From Lachnospiraceae bacterium (GTDB taxonomy: Bacteria; Bacillota; Clostridia; Lachnospirales; Lachnospiraceae): a DNA stretch of 32,019 bases. The notes beneath the pieces were generated by a model. That model saw nothing but the letters and a program-made list of their open reading frames with translations. It had not been told where the DNA came from and searched no databases. The stretch's first letter is position 1. The number at the start of each line of letters is the position of its first letter. A program made the position numbers and the translations under genes. The stretch is from NCBI GenBank assembly GCA_017392525.1, contig JAFOVD010000039.1, forward strand, positions 1-32,019, read 5' to 3'. Positions 15,713-25,927 of the stretch are shown piece by piece.

Positions 15713-17515
15713 TTATAATTCCTCTCGGATTCTATCTATAATCTTACAAATCAGCGACACACGATTAAAAGGCGTCATAAAATAATACCCATCCGCAACG
15801 TCCTGCATACGTTTCGCAACATCCAAGGATAGACGCACCGCCACCTCTTCTGCTTCTTCTCTTGTCATATTGATGTCATAGGCATCCACCACTTCAGCCG
15901 GCACACGAATACCCGGCATTTCATTTGCGATAAACGTAGCATTTCTATAACTGACAAGAGGCATAATTCCACAGCAGATTTTCGCATTTGTTTCTTTCTT
16001 CAAATAGCGAAGTCTCTCTATATCTTCCTCAGAATAAACCGGCTGGGTCAAGAAATAGGCACAACCCTCTTCCATCTTTTGCTTCATACGTTTAACAATC
16101 GGATCAGGATTTTTACCATGATAATTAAGAGCCCCACCATAAACTACCGTATCTTTTACAAATAATTCCTGATTCATCTCACGAATCAAATGCATAAAAT
16201 GAATAGAATTATAATCAAATACTGCCGTCACTGTACTTCGATCCTGCACCGGAACCGGATCTCCGGTTACAATCAGATAATGTCTGATATCGTTCATATA
16301 ACTACCGAGCATATTTCCACGAAGGGCAATCAGATTTCTATCTCTGCATGTCATATGCGGCATCACCTGAATCCCAACTTCACGCTGTATCTTTCCGGCA
16401 AGCTGAAGAGAGTCCATACGAGTTCTACCCATAGGTGAATCTGAAAGTGTTAACAAATCAACATCGTGTTCTTTAAGTGTCTTTGATCCGCTCATTACCT
16501 TATCAATATCAGTATCAAATGGCGGATCCAGCTCAACAATAAATGGTTTCTCCCCGGTTTTTAGTTTTTTCCAGAAAGAAGACATGGTACGATGCTCTTC
16601 TCCCGGTACATATTCACTAATAAACTTCTCAACAGGAGCCTCACCAAGAATCGCCTCATGAAGTTTTCTAATATGATTTGGTGTTGTTCCGCAACACCCG
16701 CCAACCACATTAACTCCGGCGTGAATCATATGCTTAACATGTTCTACAAAATAACTCTCATTTTTTGCATAAATCGGCCGTCCGCGAAGCATATATGGAT
16801 AACCGGAATTTGGTACCGTAAACACCGGACGATTATCATAGAAATGTAACTGCTTCACATGAGATAACATATGAAGCGCATCCATACCACAGTTTAAACC
16901 ATAAGCATCCAACTCCGGAATATTGTGAATCTGTTTTGATAATCTCAACAGTCCTATTCCCGCTTTGGTATACCCTGTCTTATCCAGCGAAAAGGTTGCA
17001 GCGACAAATGCATCCGGTCTTTTTAACTTAATATAAGAAGCCAATTCCTGCAGCAGGCTTGTATCCGCCTGTGTTTCAAAGAGAAATACGTCCGCTCCCT
17101 CCTGCAGGAAAACATCAATATTTTCACGGTACTCTTCCAGCACACGTTCTGAGCCGATAATCTCGCCGTCAAAAACTGTTCCCAAATCAGCCGCTATATA
17201 AATATCTTCCTCTGAACCGCTTTCCTCTCTATACTTACAAACTGCTTTTTTTGCAATCTGATAAGACTTACGCACCGTCTGTAATCGAAGATCTTGTTCC
17301 GGGAAAAACTTAGAATTGGCAGCAAAACTATTCGTTCTAAGAAGTCTGGAACCGGCGCGAAGATATTGAAGCTGTAATTCAACAATCTGTTCCGGATGGA
17401 TAAGATTTGCCTGTTCCACAATCAGATTTGATTCCGGGTATTTTTCATTATAGTAGGTACCTGTAGCACCATCTGTAAGCAGTATGTTCTGCTTTAAATA
17501 TTCTTGTAACTTCAT
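15713..17515 (-). CDS. yitJ: Bifunctional homocysteine S-methyltransferase / 5,10-methylenetetrahydrofolate reductase
   Basis: The 600-residue protein fuses an N-terminal homocysteine S-methyltransferase domain (about 1-290, zinc cysteines in GLNCGMD and VVGGCCGTTP near 274) to a C-terminal MetF-type flavin reductase (about 310-600, with FIVELDPPFDTD, SDSPMGRTRMD and PHMTCRDRN). This is the Bacillus YitJ architecture. The reductase half supplies methyltetrahydrofolate and MetH next door uses it. The leader is only about 50 bases. It shows AAGGAA before the ATG and a TATAAA at 17550-17555 without a good -35 element, and no S-box riboswitch fits between the carB terminator and the start. Expression may rely on a weak local promoter or on read-through. 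Confidence 0.93.
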   Translation of the reverse strand: MKLQEYLKQNILLTDGATGTYYNEKYPESNLIVEQANLIHPEQIVELQLQYLRAGSRLLRTNSFAANSKFFPEQDLRLQTVRKSYQIAKKAVCKYREESGSEEDIYIAADLGTVFDGEIIGSERVLEEYRENIDVFLQEGADVFLFETQADTSLLQELASYIKLKRPDAFVAATFSLDKTGYTKAGIGLLRLSKQIHNIPELDAYGLNCGMDALHMLSHVKQLHFYDNRPVFTVPNSGYPYMLRGRPIYAKNESYFVEHVKHMIHAGVNVVGGCCGTTPNHIRKLHEAILGEAPVEKFISEYVPGEEHRTMSSFWKKLKTGEKPFIVELDPPFDTDIDKVMSGSKTLKEHDVDLLTLSDSPMGRTRMDSLQLAGKIQREVGIQVMPHMTCRDRNLIALRGNMLGSYMNDIRHYLIVTGDPVPVQDRSTVTAVFDYNSIHFMHLIREMNQELFVKDTVVYGGALNYHGKNPDPIVKRMKQKMEEGCAYFLTQPVYSEEDIERLRYLKKETNAKICCGIMPLVSYRNATFIANEMPGIRVPAEVVDAYDINMTREEAEEVAVRLSLDVAKRMQDVADGYYFMTPFNRVSLICKIIDRIREEL

Positions 17516-17560
17516 TCTTTTTTCCTTAATTAAACAGTCTTTCTTCGAATTTATACTAAC

Positions 17561-17589
17561 ATAAAAGAGGTCCCCAAAAAAGGGACCTC
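17561..17589 (-). terminator. Rho-independent terminator after carAB
   Basis: GAGGTCCC (17567-17574) and GGGACCTC (17582-17589) form a perfect 8-bp stem with a 7-base loop. The minus-strand tail is TTTTATG. It lies 50 bases after the carB stop. Confidence 0.85.
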
Positions 17590-17638
17590 CTTCTATGCTT
17601 TACATATAACTTGATATAGTTAAAAACTATAGCGCTTC

Positions 17639-20600
17639 TTATGCATTTTTTACCTTTGCGATATCCACTAATGTAAAATCGTTCTGGGCTGTTTCCAAAG
17701 AACGTGCCAACGCATTTGCTGTATCCATGGCTGTGATGCAATATACACCTGTTTCAATTGCATTTCTACGAATCTGGAAACCGTCACTACTCTTATCTCC
17801 ATGGCCAGCTGTCGGGATATCAATCACCAAATCTATCTTATGACCAAGAATCAAATCCATTACATTTGGCGATTCCTGAGAAATCTTATTTACCCAGAGT
17901 GCTTCCACACCATGTTCCTGAAGATACTTTGCTGTAGATCTGGTAGCATAAATCTTATATCCAAGAGCCGCAAAACGCTTTGCAACTTCAACAGATTCCG
18001 GTTTTGCCTTATCTGCCACTGTCATAATCATCTGCTTATGTTTTGGAAGTGATACACCCGCACCAAGGAACGCCTTATATAATGCCTCATTAAATGTCTT
18101 GGCAATACCCAGACATTCACCTGTAGACTTCATTTCCGGTCCCATTGCAATCTCAGCTCCACGAAGTTTCTCAAAAGAGAATACCGGCATCTTAATCGCA
18201 ATATATTCCGCACTAGGCTGAAGTCCCGGCTTATATCCAAGTTCCTTTAATGTATGTCCTGTAATAACCTGAGTTGCCAGATCAACAATTGGGATGCCGG
18301 TAACCTTACTAATATAAGGCACTGTTCGTGAAGATCTAGGGTTAACTTCAATTACGTAGATTTCATCGTTCATATCAATAAACTGGATATTAATCATACC
18401 TTTGACATGAAGCGCCTTGGCAAGTCTTTCCGTATAATCAACAATCTTATTCTTTGCAACTTCGGAAATGGTATTTGCTGGATATACAGAGATACTATCT
18501 CCGGAATGAACTCCCGTTCTTTCAATATGCTCCATAATTCCAGGAATAAGAATATCTGTTCCATCACAGACAGCATCAACTTCGATTTCCTTACCCTGTA
18601 AATATTTATCTACAAGAATCGGATGATCCTGAGCAATCTGATTGATAATTCCAATAAATTCTTCAATTTCCTGGTCATTAAATGCAATCTGCATTCCCTG
18701 TCCACCTAATACATAAGACGGACGCACCAAAACCGGATAACCAATCTTATTGGCAATCTCTTTCGCCTCACTTGCTGTATAAACAGTTCCGCCAGATGCT
18801 CTTGGGATACCGGTCTCTTCCAGAATCTTATCAAAGAGCTCTCTATCCTCTGCAGCATCTACATCTTCTGCTTTTGTTCCAAAAATCGGAACTCCCATCT
18901 TCATAAGGGCTTCCGTCAACTTGATTGCAGTCTGTCCACCAAACTGAACTACAGCGCCATCAGGCTTTTCAATATCAACAATGCTCTCTACATCTTCATC
19001 TGTAAGTGGTTCAAAATAGAGCTTGTCTGCAATATCAAAGTCAGTGGAAACTGTTTCCGGATTGTTATTAACGATAATTGTTTCATATCCTTCTTTTGCA
19101 AATGCCCATGTAGCATGAACCGAACAATAGTCAAACTCTACACCCTGTCCGATACGAATCGGACCAGAGCCAAGAACAAGCACTTTCTTTTTATCCTTTG
19201 TCTGTACCGCTTCATTTTCACTACCGTATACGGAATAGTAATATGGTGTCTCTGCCTCAAACTCAGCTGCACATGTATCAACCATCTTGTAAGCAGCAAC
19301 AATGCCATTTGCATAACGCATATCATGTACTTCTCTTGTAGTTTTACCACAAAGATCTGCAATTACATGATCCGGGAACTCAATTCTCTTTGCTTCCTTT
19401 AACAGTTCAACTGTTAATTCCTCGGATTTCAGGCGCTGTTCCATTTCCACAAGAATCTGAATCTTATCGATAAACCAGAGATCAATTCTAGTGATGTCGT
19501 GAATATGTTCCTGAGAAACGCCACGACGAAGTGCCTCTGCAATACAGAAGATTCTTCGATCGTCCACTACATGAAGTGCTTCCTCAAGCTTCTCATCTGA
19601 CAACTCATGGAACTCATAAGCCATAAGAGAATCCACATGCTGTTCCAGAGAACGAATAGCCTTCATCAGCGCCCCTTCAAAGTTATTGCAGATTGACATA
19701 ACTTCACCGGTTGCCTTCATCTGTGTAGTCAATGTTCTCTTAGCAGTAATAAACTTATCGAACGGAAGTCTAGGAATCTTTACAACACAGTAATCCAACA
19801 TTGGTTCAAAGCTGGCATATGTTTTACCTGTAATCGCATTCTTGATTTCATCCAAAGTGTATCCAAGAGCAATCTTTGCTGCCACCTTGGCAATTGGATA
19901 ACCGGTCGCCTTGGAGGCAAGAGCTGATGAACGGCTAACTCTAGGATTAACCTCAATAACGCAATATTCAAAGGAATCCGGATTTAACGCATACTGAACA
20001 TTACATCCACCTGTAATTCCAAGTTCTGTAATAATATTTAATGCAGATGTTCTAAGCATCTGATATTCTTTATCACCAATTGTCTGCGATGGAGCAACTA
20101 CGATAGAATCACCTGTATGAACACCAACCGGATCAATATTTTCCATGTTACATACTGTGATACAGTTACCTGCTGCATCTCGCATCACTTCATATTCAAT
20201 TTCCTTCCAGCCGGCAATACAACGTTCTACAAGAACTTCATGTACACGGCTAAGTCGAAGACCATTTGTAAGAATTTCAATCAACTGTTCTTCATTATAT
20301 GCGATACCACCACCGGAACCACCCAGTGTATATGCCGGACGAAGTACAACCGGATAACCGATGGTATTTGTAAACTTAATACCATCTTCTACTGTATGAA
20401 CAACCAAAGAAGCTGCTACCGGTTCATGAATCTTTTCCATTGTGTCCTTGAATGCCTGTCTATCTTCTGCTTTAAAGATAGTCTCTGCTGTCGTACCAAT
20501 CAAACGTACTCCATGTTCTTTCAGAAAACCTGATTCAGCAAGCTCCATACCGAGGTTCAAACCGGCCTGGCCACCTAATGTAGGCAAAATACTATCCGGC

Positions 20601-20845
20601 TTTTCTTCCATAATAATCTGCTCAAGCACCTTCACCGTCAGCGGTTCAATATAGACATGATCAGCAATATTCTTATCTGTCATAATTGTAGCAGGGTTTG
20701 AGTTTACCAGGACAACTTCCACGCCCTCTTCCTTAAGAGAACGACAAGCCTGTGTACCTGCATAATCAAATTCAGCTGCCTGTCCAATTACAATCGGACC
20801 GGATCCGATAACCAAAACTTTTTTTATACTATTATCTCTTGGCAT
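17639..20845 (-). CDS. carB: Carbamoyl-phosphate synthase, large subunit
   Basis: CarB makes carbamoyl phosphate from bicarbonate, ATP and ammonia passed from CarA, for pyrimidine and arginine synthesis. The 1068-residue length is standard. The two homologous ATP-grasp halves each open with a glycine-rich GSGPI motif (VLVIGSGPIVIGQAAEFDY at the N terminus and VLVLGSGPIRIGQGVEFDY near residue 560). An oligomerisation region lies between them (about 400-550), and the C-terminal MGS-like allosteric domain (about 940-1068) includes YATRSTAKYL. The ATG shares one base with the carA stop (TAATG), so translation is coupled. A terminator follows. I see no PyrR attenuator or arginine operator. Confidence 0.98.
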   Translation of the reverse strand: MPRDNSIKKVLVIGSGPIVIGQAAEFDYAGTQACRSLKEEGVEVVLVNSNPATIMTDKNIADHVYIEPLTVKVLEQIIMEEKPDSILPTLGGQAGLNLGMELAESGFLKEHGVRLIGTTAETIFKAEDRQAFKDTMEKIHEPVAASLVVHTVEDGIKFTNTIGYPVVLRPAYTLGGSGGGIAYNEEQLIEILTNGLRLSRVHEVLVERCIAGWKEIEYEVMRDAAGNCITVCNMENIDPVGVHTGDSIVVAPSQTIGDKEYQMLRTSALNIITELGITGGCNVQYALNPDSFEYCVIEVNPRVSRSSALASKATGYPIAKVAAKIALGYTLDEIKNAITGKTYASFEPMLDYCVVKIPRLPFDKFITAKRTLTTQMKATGEVMSICNNFEGALMKAIRSLEQHVDSLMAYEFHELSDEKLEEALHVVDDRRIFCIAEALRRGVSQEHIHDITRIDLWFIDKIQILVEMEQRLKSEELTVELLKEAKRIEFPDHVIADLCGKTTREVHDMRYANGIVAAYKMVDTCAAEFEAETPYYYSVYGSENEAVQTKDKKKVLVLGSGPIRIGQGVEFDYCSVHATWAFAKEGYETIIVNNNPETVSTDFDIADKLYFEPLTDEDVESIVDIEKPDGAVVQFGGQTAIKLTEALMKMGVPIFGTKAEDVDAAEDRELFDKILEETGIPRASGGTVYTASEAKEIANKIGYPVLVRPSYVLGGQGMQIAFNDQEIEEFIGIINQIAQDHPILVDKYLQGKEIEVDAVCDGTDILIPGIMEHIERTGVHSGDSISVYPANTISEVAKNKIVDYTERLAKALHVKGMINIQFIDMNDEIYVIEVNPRSSRTVPYISKVTGIPIVDLATQVITGHTLKELGYKPGLQPSAEYIAIKMPVFSFEKLRGAEIAMGPEMKSTGECLGIAKTFNEALYKAFLGAGVSLPKHKQMIMTVADKAKPESVEVAKRFAALGYKIYATRSTAKYLQEHGVEALWVNKISQESPNVMDLILGHKIDLVIDIPTAGHGDKSSDGFQIRRNAIETGVYCITAMDTANALARSLETAQNDFTLVDIAKVKNA

Positions 20846-21915
20846 TACTGTGCTCCTCCCATCATGGAAATAAATCTGTCAAATAAGTATCCGCTGTCCT
20901 GTGGTCCAGGGCACGCCTCTGGATGGAACTGCACTGTAAAGATATTCTTACCTGTATATTTCAATCCCTCATTTGTACCGTCATTAACATTTACAAATGC
21001 AGGAACGGCTACACTCGGATCCAATGTATCTGTATCTACAACATACCCATGATTCTGTGATGAAATATAAACTCTTCCGGTCTGCAAATCCTTTACCGGA
21101 TGATTACCACCTCTATGACCATACTTCATCTTATGTGTATCCGCACCATTAGCAAGAGCCATTAACTGATGTCCTAAGCAAATTGCAAAGATTGGCACAT
21201 CGGATGCATATAATTTTTTAATTTCTTCAATAATTGTTGTACATGTTTTGGGATCACCCGGTCCATTAGAAAGCATTATTCCATCCGGGTTTGTAGAAAG
21301 AATTGTCTCTGCCTTAGTATGAGCGGGATAAATAGTGACCTGACAGCCCCTCTCATTCAGAGATTTTGCGATATTATTTTTAGCACCAAAGTCAAGAAGT
21401 GCTACCTTCTTACCGGAGCCCTTTAAAACAGTCACATCATCACAAGTTACCTTGGAAACGACATCACCAACTGTGTAATCTTTTAATTTCTTTAAAACCA
21501 CATCCAAGTCATAATTCTCATCTGTGGTAATCATACCATTCATAGTACCTTTTTCACGAAGAAGCTTTGTAAGTGCTCTCGTATCAATACCTGCGATTCC
21601 CGGAACATCCTGCTCCTTCAAGAAATCCTGAATACTTCCCTTTGAACGGAAATTACTATTTGTACGGGATAACTCACGCACAATATAACCATCAACCCAG
21701 GAACGCTTCGATTCCATATCCTCCGTGATGCCATAATTACCAATCAATGGGTATGTCATTGTTACTGCCTGTCCTGCGTATGAAGGATCAGTCAGCACCT
21801 CCAAATAACCAGTCATCGACGTGTTAAATACTATTTCGCTAATGACTTCTCTTGTTGATCCGATACTAGTCCCTTCAAAAACCGTACCGTCTTCAAGTAT
21901 TAGAAATGCCTTCAT
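20845..21915 (-). CDS. carA: Carbamoyl-phosphate synthase, small (glutaminase) subunit
   Basis: CarA hydrolyses glutamine and feeds ammonia to CarB. The 356-residue protein has the N-terminal CPSase small-chain domain (about 1-150; FNTSMTGYLEVLTDPSY) and a C-terminal class I glutamine amidotransferase. The active Cys lies near 246 in FAICLGHQLMALANG, and the His and Glu are in VQFHPEACPGP. The start follows AAAGGA at a 10-base spacing. A promoter at 21966-21994 predicts a leader of about 44 bases, too short for a PyrR-type attenuator. It is the first gene of carAB. Confidence 0.98.
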   Translation of the reverse strand: MKAFLILEDGTVFEGTSIGSTREVISEIVFNTSMTGYLEVLTDPSYAGQAVTMTYPLIGNYGITEDMESKRSWVDGYIVRELSRTNSNFRSKGSIQDFLKEQDVPGIAGIDTRALTKLLREKGTMNGMITTDENYDLDVVLKKLKDYTVGDVVSKVTCDDVTVLKGSGKKVALLDFGAKNNIAKSLNERGCQVTIYPAHTKAETILSTNPDGIMLSNGPGDPKTCTTIIEEIKKLYASDVPIFAICLGHQLMALANGADTHKMKYGHRGGNHPVKDLQTGRVYISSQNHGYVVDTDTLDPSVAVPAFVNVNDGTNEGLKYTGKNIFTVQFHPEACPGPQDSGYLFDRFISMMGGAQ

Positions 21916-21965
21916 ATACTGTCCTGTCCTTTCTATATAAACTTAAAAATGCCTAAATTATTAAG

Positions 21966-21994
21966 ATATTACCACATGACAAACTGCATTTCAA
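21966..21994 (-). promoter_or_regulatory. carAB promoter
   Basis: On the minus strand, TTGAAA (21989-21994) and TAATAT (21966-21971) are 17 bases apart, and a TG one base upstream makes an extended -10. The -35 box lies inside the 3' arm of the hairpin that follows purL. Confidence 0.7.
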
Positions 21995-22026
21995 CAATGT
22001 TTTTTTAAACTTCGCTGGAATGCAGT
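21983..22026 (-). terminator. Hairpin after purL, overlapping the carA promoter
   Basis: On the minus strand ACTGCATT and AATGCAGT form an 8-bp stem that extends past one mismatch through CAGC/GTTG, around a large A/T-rich loop. The tail is only TTTGTC, so termination may be weak. It begins 21 bases after the purL stop. Confidence 0.5.
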
Positions 22027-22046
22027 CTCATCATGAAATATTTATT

Positions 22047-25000
22047 TTATTTGAAATAGTTAACACCGGATTCAAAGATTTTAAGATCCTGTTCTCCATA
22101 AATATTCATGGCAACATGATCTCCACGACGCTCTGAATGAGCCATCTTACCAAACACTCTACCATCCGGACTTGTGATACCCTCAATTGCCATATATGAA
22201 CCGTTGACATTCCATTCCTCATCCATAGACGCATTACCAAACGGATCAACATACTGTGTAGCAATCTGACCATTTTCCTGAAGAGTCTTTAACCATTCTG
22301 CATTCGCAACAAAACGTCCCTCTCCATGAGATGCCGGATTACAATATGTAGCCCCAAGTTCAGCAAGCTGAAGCCATGGTGATTTATTAGAAACAACTTT
22401 AGTATAAACCATCTTGCTAATATGACGACCAATTGTGTTATATGTAAGTGTTGGAGAATCTGCCTGCTGTGTGCGGATTTCACCATATGGAACTAAACCA
22501 AGCTTAATAAGTGCCTGGAAACCATTACATATACCCAACGCCAAGCCATCACGATCCAGGAGTTTCTGAACAGCCTCTTTCATCTTTTCATTTCTAAATG
22601 CGGTTGCAAAGAATTTAGCACTTCCTTCCGGCTCATCACCAGCAGAGAATCCGCCCGGGAACATAATAATCTGTGACTGATCAATTGCCTTTACAAATTC
22701 ATTGACAGAATCGCGGATACCTTCAGCATCAAGATTCTTAAACACTTTAACAATCGGGTCTGCACCTGCACGTTCAAAGGCTTTCGCACTGTCATATTCG
22801 CAGTTTGTACCCGGGAATACCGGAATAAATACCTTTGGTACAGCTACTTTATTTTTACATACATAGACATTCTTTTCCTCATGGATTGGCAATTCCACCT
22901 TGTCACTGTCTTCTGTAGCCTTAGTAGGGAATACTTTCTCAAGCTTATTTGTCCATGCCTGAATTGCATCATCAATAGAAAGTACCATATCAAGATATGT
23001 AATCTTGCCATCGGCTGATACTTCACCAATTTCTGCAAACGTATCATTTCCAATAACGGAATCAATTTCTGAAATCTTATCCGCTGGCACTTCACAGACG
23101 AAATAATTCATCTTGGAACTAAATAATTCTTTTGCCTTAAGAGAATCATAGAACTTAACTCCAAGCTTATTACCAAATGCCATCTTAGATACTGCAGCAG
23201 CAATTCCATAATGGTCTACTGCGTACGCAGAAAGAATAACCTTATCTCCAATAAGCTTATGAATAGCATCAAATAATGCCATATTCTGCTGATAATCCGG
23301 CAAATCGTACTGATCAGCATTTGCCTTGAACACAACCAGCTTATTACCTGCTTCTTTCAGTTCCGGAGTTATCACCTCATGCTCATCAGCTACATCCACT
23401 GCAAAACTTACAAGTGTAGGTGGAACATCAATGTCATTGAATGTTCCTGACATAGAATCCTTACCACCAATGGAAGCAAGTCCAAGAGCAATCTGAGCTT
23501 TGTAAGCACCCAGCAGAGCGCTAAATGGCTGACTCCAACGATGTGGATCAGCAGTCATTCGCTTGAAATATTCTTGGAAGGTAAAATGAATTTTCTTATA
23601 ATCACCACCGGCTGCTACAATTCTTGCTACAGACTGCATAACAGCATATTGCGCACCGTGGTAAGGACTCCAGCTAGACAGGTATGGATCAAAACCATAT
23701 GCCATCATTGTTACAGCATCACATTTGCCATGTAATACAGGAACTTTAGCAACCATACTCTGTGTTTCAGTCAACTGATATTTGCCACCAAATGGCATGT
23801 AAACAGAATTTGCACCGATAGAACCATCAAACATTTCTACCAGTCCCTTCTGGGAGCAAACATTTAAGTCTGACAAAGTATCTATAAATGCAGACTTTAC
23901 ATCATTCTTTGCCAAATCTTCTTCTACCTTTTTAGAACCAAATTTCTTTAAATAATTTTCTTTCTCATCCGGAATCTCAACAACAACATCAGTCTCCTGA
24001 TGCGCTCCGTTTGTATCTAAAAATGCACGGCTAAGATTTACAATCTTCTTACCTTTCCACTCTAATACCAATCTTGGTTCTTCATTAACAACTGCAACCT
24101 CTGTTGCTTCCAGATTTTCTTCTGCTGCGTACTTCATAAACTGGTCAACATTCTCAGGAGCAACAACAACAGCCATACGTTCCTGAGATTCAGAAATAGC
24201 AAGCTCTGTTCCATCCAAACCTGCATATTTCTTAGGAACCTTATCAAGATTTACTGTCAAACCATCTGCCAATTCACCAATTGCAACGGAAACGCCACCT
24301 GCACCGAAATCGTTACATTTCTTGATGATATAACTAACTTCTTCACGTCTAAATAATCTCTGTAATTTACGTTCAGTTGGAGCATTTCCCTTCTGAACCT
24401 CAGCCCCGCATACAGAAGTTGATTCTGTATTATGAGCCTTGGATGAACCGGTAGCTCCACCGATTCCATCACGACCTGTTCTACCTCCAAGAAGGATAAT
24501 CTTATCTCCAGGATCAGAAGTAAGTCTCTGTACAGCACGTCTAGGAGCTGCACCCATTACCGCACCGATTTCCATTCGTTTTGCAACATAGTCCGGATGA
24601 TAAACTTCCTTTACATATCCGGTTGCAAGACCAATCTGGTTACCATAAGAACTATATCCATGAGCTGCCTCACGAACAAGCTTCTTCTGTGGCAATTTAC
24701 CCTCTAATGTATCAGCAACCGATACTGTCGGATCAGCTGCGCCCGTAACACGCATCGCCTGATATACATAAGTACGTCCTGAAAGAGGATCACGAATCGC
24801 ACCACCAAGACAAGTAGCAGCACCGCCAAAAGGTTCAATTTCTGTAGGATGATTATGTGTTTCATTCTTAAAATTAATCAGCCATTCTTCTGTCTTTCCA
24901 TCAACATCAAGAGGTACCACAATCGAACATGCATTAATCTCATCTGATTCTTCCTGATCTGTAAGCTTACCGGCCTTTTTTAACTGCTTCACAGCCAGAA

Positions 25001-25832
25001 TCGCCAAATCCATAAGACAGACGAATTTATCATCTCTTCCCTTGTATAAAACTTTGAAATTATCAAGATAATCCTGATATGTCTCTTCCATAGATGCTTT
25101 ATAATATCCATCTTCGAAAGTAATATTCTTTAATTCTGTAGAGAATGTCGTATGACGGCAGTGATCTGACCAATAGGTATCAAGAACACGAACTTCTGTC
25201 ATAGATGGATTTCTCTTCTCTTCTTCTGTAAAATACCTACGAATATGAAGGAAATCCTTATATGTCATGGCTAGGTTTAAAGAATCATATAACTTCTTAA
25301 ACTCTTCTTCCGCCATAGTGTTAAATCCATCAATAATTTCAACATCTGAAGGCTCATCAAAAACATCCACAAGTGTTTCCGGCTTCTCTAATCCGATTTC
25401 TCTTGAATCAACCGGATTGATGCAATGCTTCTTAATAGCATTAAACTCCTCATCGGAAATGTTACCTTCAATTACAAAGGTCTTAGCTGTTTTGATTGTT
25501 GGATTCTCATCTTCTTTTAACAACTTAACACACTGTTCAGCAGAATCCGCTCTCTGGTCAAACTGACCCGGTAAAAATTCAACCGAGAACACTCGACCTT
25601 CATAATCAAAATTCTCTTCGTATACATCATCAACAGGTGGTTCTGAGAAAACAGTCTTTACTGCCTTTTTATATATCTCGTCAGACAAATTCTCAATATC
25701 ATAACGTACAAGTACTCGTACTCCTGTTACATCTTTAATATTGAGATAACCTCTGATTTCTGAATACAACTCTTTTGCAGCAACTGCATAAGCGTCTTTC
25801 TTTTCAACATATACTCTTCTTACATTTCCCAT
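22047..25832 (-). CDS. purL: Phosphoribosylformylglycinamidine synthase, single-chain form
   Basis: This enzyme converts FGAR and glutamine to FGAM in purine synthesis. It is the long single-chain form (1261 residues) rather than the PurS/PurQ/PurL set of Bacilli. The synthetase part shows NETHNHPTEIEPFGG (about 345), GGRTGRDGIGGATGSS and ALGLASIGGKDSMSG. The C-terminal amidotransferase has FPGTNCEYDSA, FPGGFSAGDEPEG, the active Cys near 1101 in LGICNGFQALIKLG, and HGEGRF near 1168. I take ATG at 25832 because GGAGG precedes it by 7 bases and MGNVRRVYVEKK is a family-like start. The frame stays open to 25886, but that lies at or upstream of the promoter -10. It is divergent from a LysR-type regulator gene. 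Confidence 0.96.
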   Translation of the reverse strand: MGNVRRVYVEKKDAYAVAAKELYSEIRGYLNIKDVTGVRVLVRYDIENLSDEIYKKAVKTVFSEPPVDDVYEENFDYEGRVFSVEFLPGQFDQRADSAEQCVKLLKEDENPTIKTAKTFVIEGNISDEEFNAIKKHCINPVDSREIGLEKPETLVDVFDEPSDVEIIDGFNTMAEEEFKKLYDSLNLAMTYKDFLHIRRYFTEEEKRNPSMTEVRVLDTYWSDHCRHTTFSTELKNITFEDGYYKASMEETYQDYLDNFKVLYKGRDDKFVCLMDLAILAVKQLKKAGKLTDQEESDEINACSIVVPLDVDGKTEEWLINFKNETHNHPTEIEPFGGAATCLGGAIRDPLSGRTYVYQAMRVTGAADPTVSVADTLEGKLPQKKLVREAAHGYSSYGNQIGLATGYVKEVYHPDYVAKRMEIGAVMGAAPRRAVQRLTSDPGDKIILLGGRTGRDGIGGATGSSKAHNTESTSVCGAEVQKGNAPTERKLQRLFRREEVSYIIKKCNDFGAGGVSVAIGELADGLTVNLDKVPKKYAGLDGTELAISESQERMAVVVAPENVDQFMKYAAEENLEATEVAVVNEEPRLVLEWKGKKIVNLSRAFLDTNGAHQETDVVVEIPDEKENYLKKFGSKKVEEDLAKNDVKSAFIDTLSDLNVCSQKGLVEMFDGSIGANSVYMPFGGKYQLTETQSMVAKVPVLHGKCDAVTMMAYGFDPYLSSWSPYHGAQYAVMQSVARIVAAGGDYKKIHFTFQEYFKRMTADPHRWSQPFSALLGAYKAQIALGLASIGGKDSMSGTFNDIDVPPTLVSFAVDVADEHEVITPELKEAGNKLVVFKANADQYDLPDYQQNMALFDAIHKLIGDKVILSAYAVDHYGIAAAVSKMAFGNKLGVKFYDSLKAKELFSSKMNYFVCEVPADKISEIDSVIGNDTFAEIGEVSADGKITYLDMVLSIDDAIQAWTNKLEKVFPTKATEDSDKVELPIHEEKNVYVCKNKVAVPKVFIPVFPGTNCEYDSAKAFERAGADPIVKVFKNLDAEGIRDSVNEFVKAIDQSQIIMFPGGFSAGDEPEGSAKFFATAFRNEKMKEAVQKLLDRDGLALGICNGFQALIKLGLVPYGEIRTQQADSPTLTYNTIGRHISKMVYTKVVSNKSPWLQLAELGATYCNPASHGEGRFVANAEWLKTLQENGQIATQYVDPFGNASMDEEWNVNGSYMAIEGITSPDGRVFGKMAHSERRGDHVAMNIYGEQDLKIFESGVNYFK

Positions 25833-25876
25833 AATTTTGCCTCCAGCAAAAAGTACAATTGTTTCTGTCTTTACAA

Positions 25877-25885
25877 AGTATAGCA
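25877..25885 (-). promoter_or_regulatory. purL extended -10 promoter
   Basis: The minus strand reads TGCTATACT, an extended -10 (TATACT at 25877-25882). The -35 region at 17 bases is weak (TTCCAT), the usual pattern of a promoter that needs an activator. The predicted start near 25870 gives a leader of about 38 bases, too short for a purine riboswitch. Confidence 0.6.
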
Positions 25886-25927
25886 TGAGGTAAAATCACA
25901 TGGAAATTAAAAGAATTTATCTTATTT

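Noticed and set aside
17516-17640. SAM (S-box), cobalamin or T-box riboswitch upstream of the methionine genes
   Set aside because: Only about 50 bases lie between the carB terminator and the start codon, too few for any of these.
21916-21965. PyrR-type attenuator in the carA leader
   Set aside because: The predicted leader is about 44 bases with no antiterminator or terminator pair.
25833-25886. Longer start for purL at 25886
   Set aside because: It lies upstream of the predicted transcription start, while ATG at 25832 has GGAGG at the right distance.
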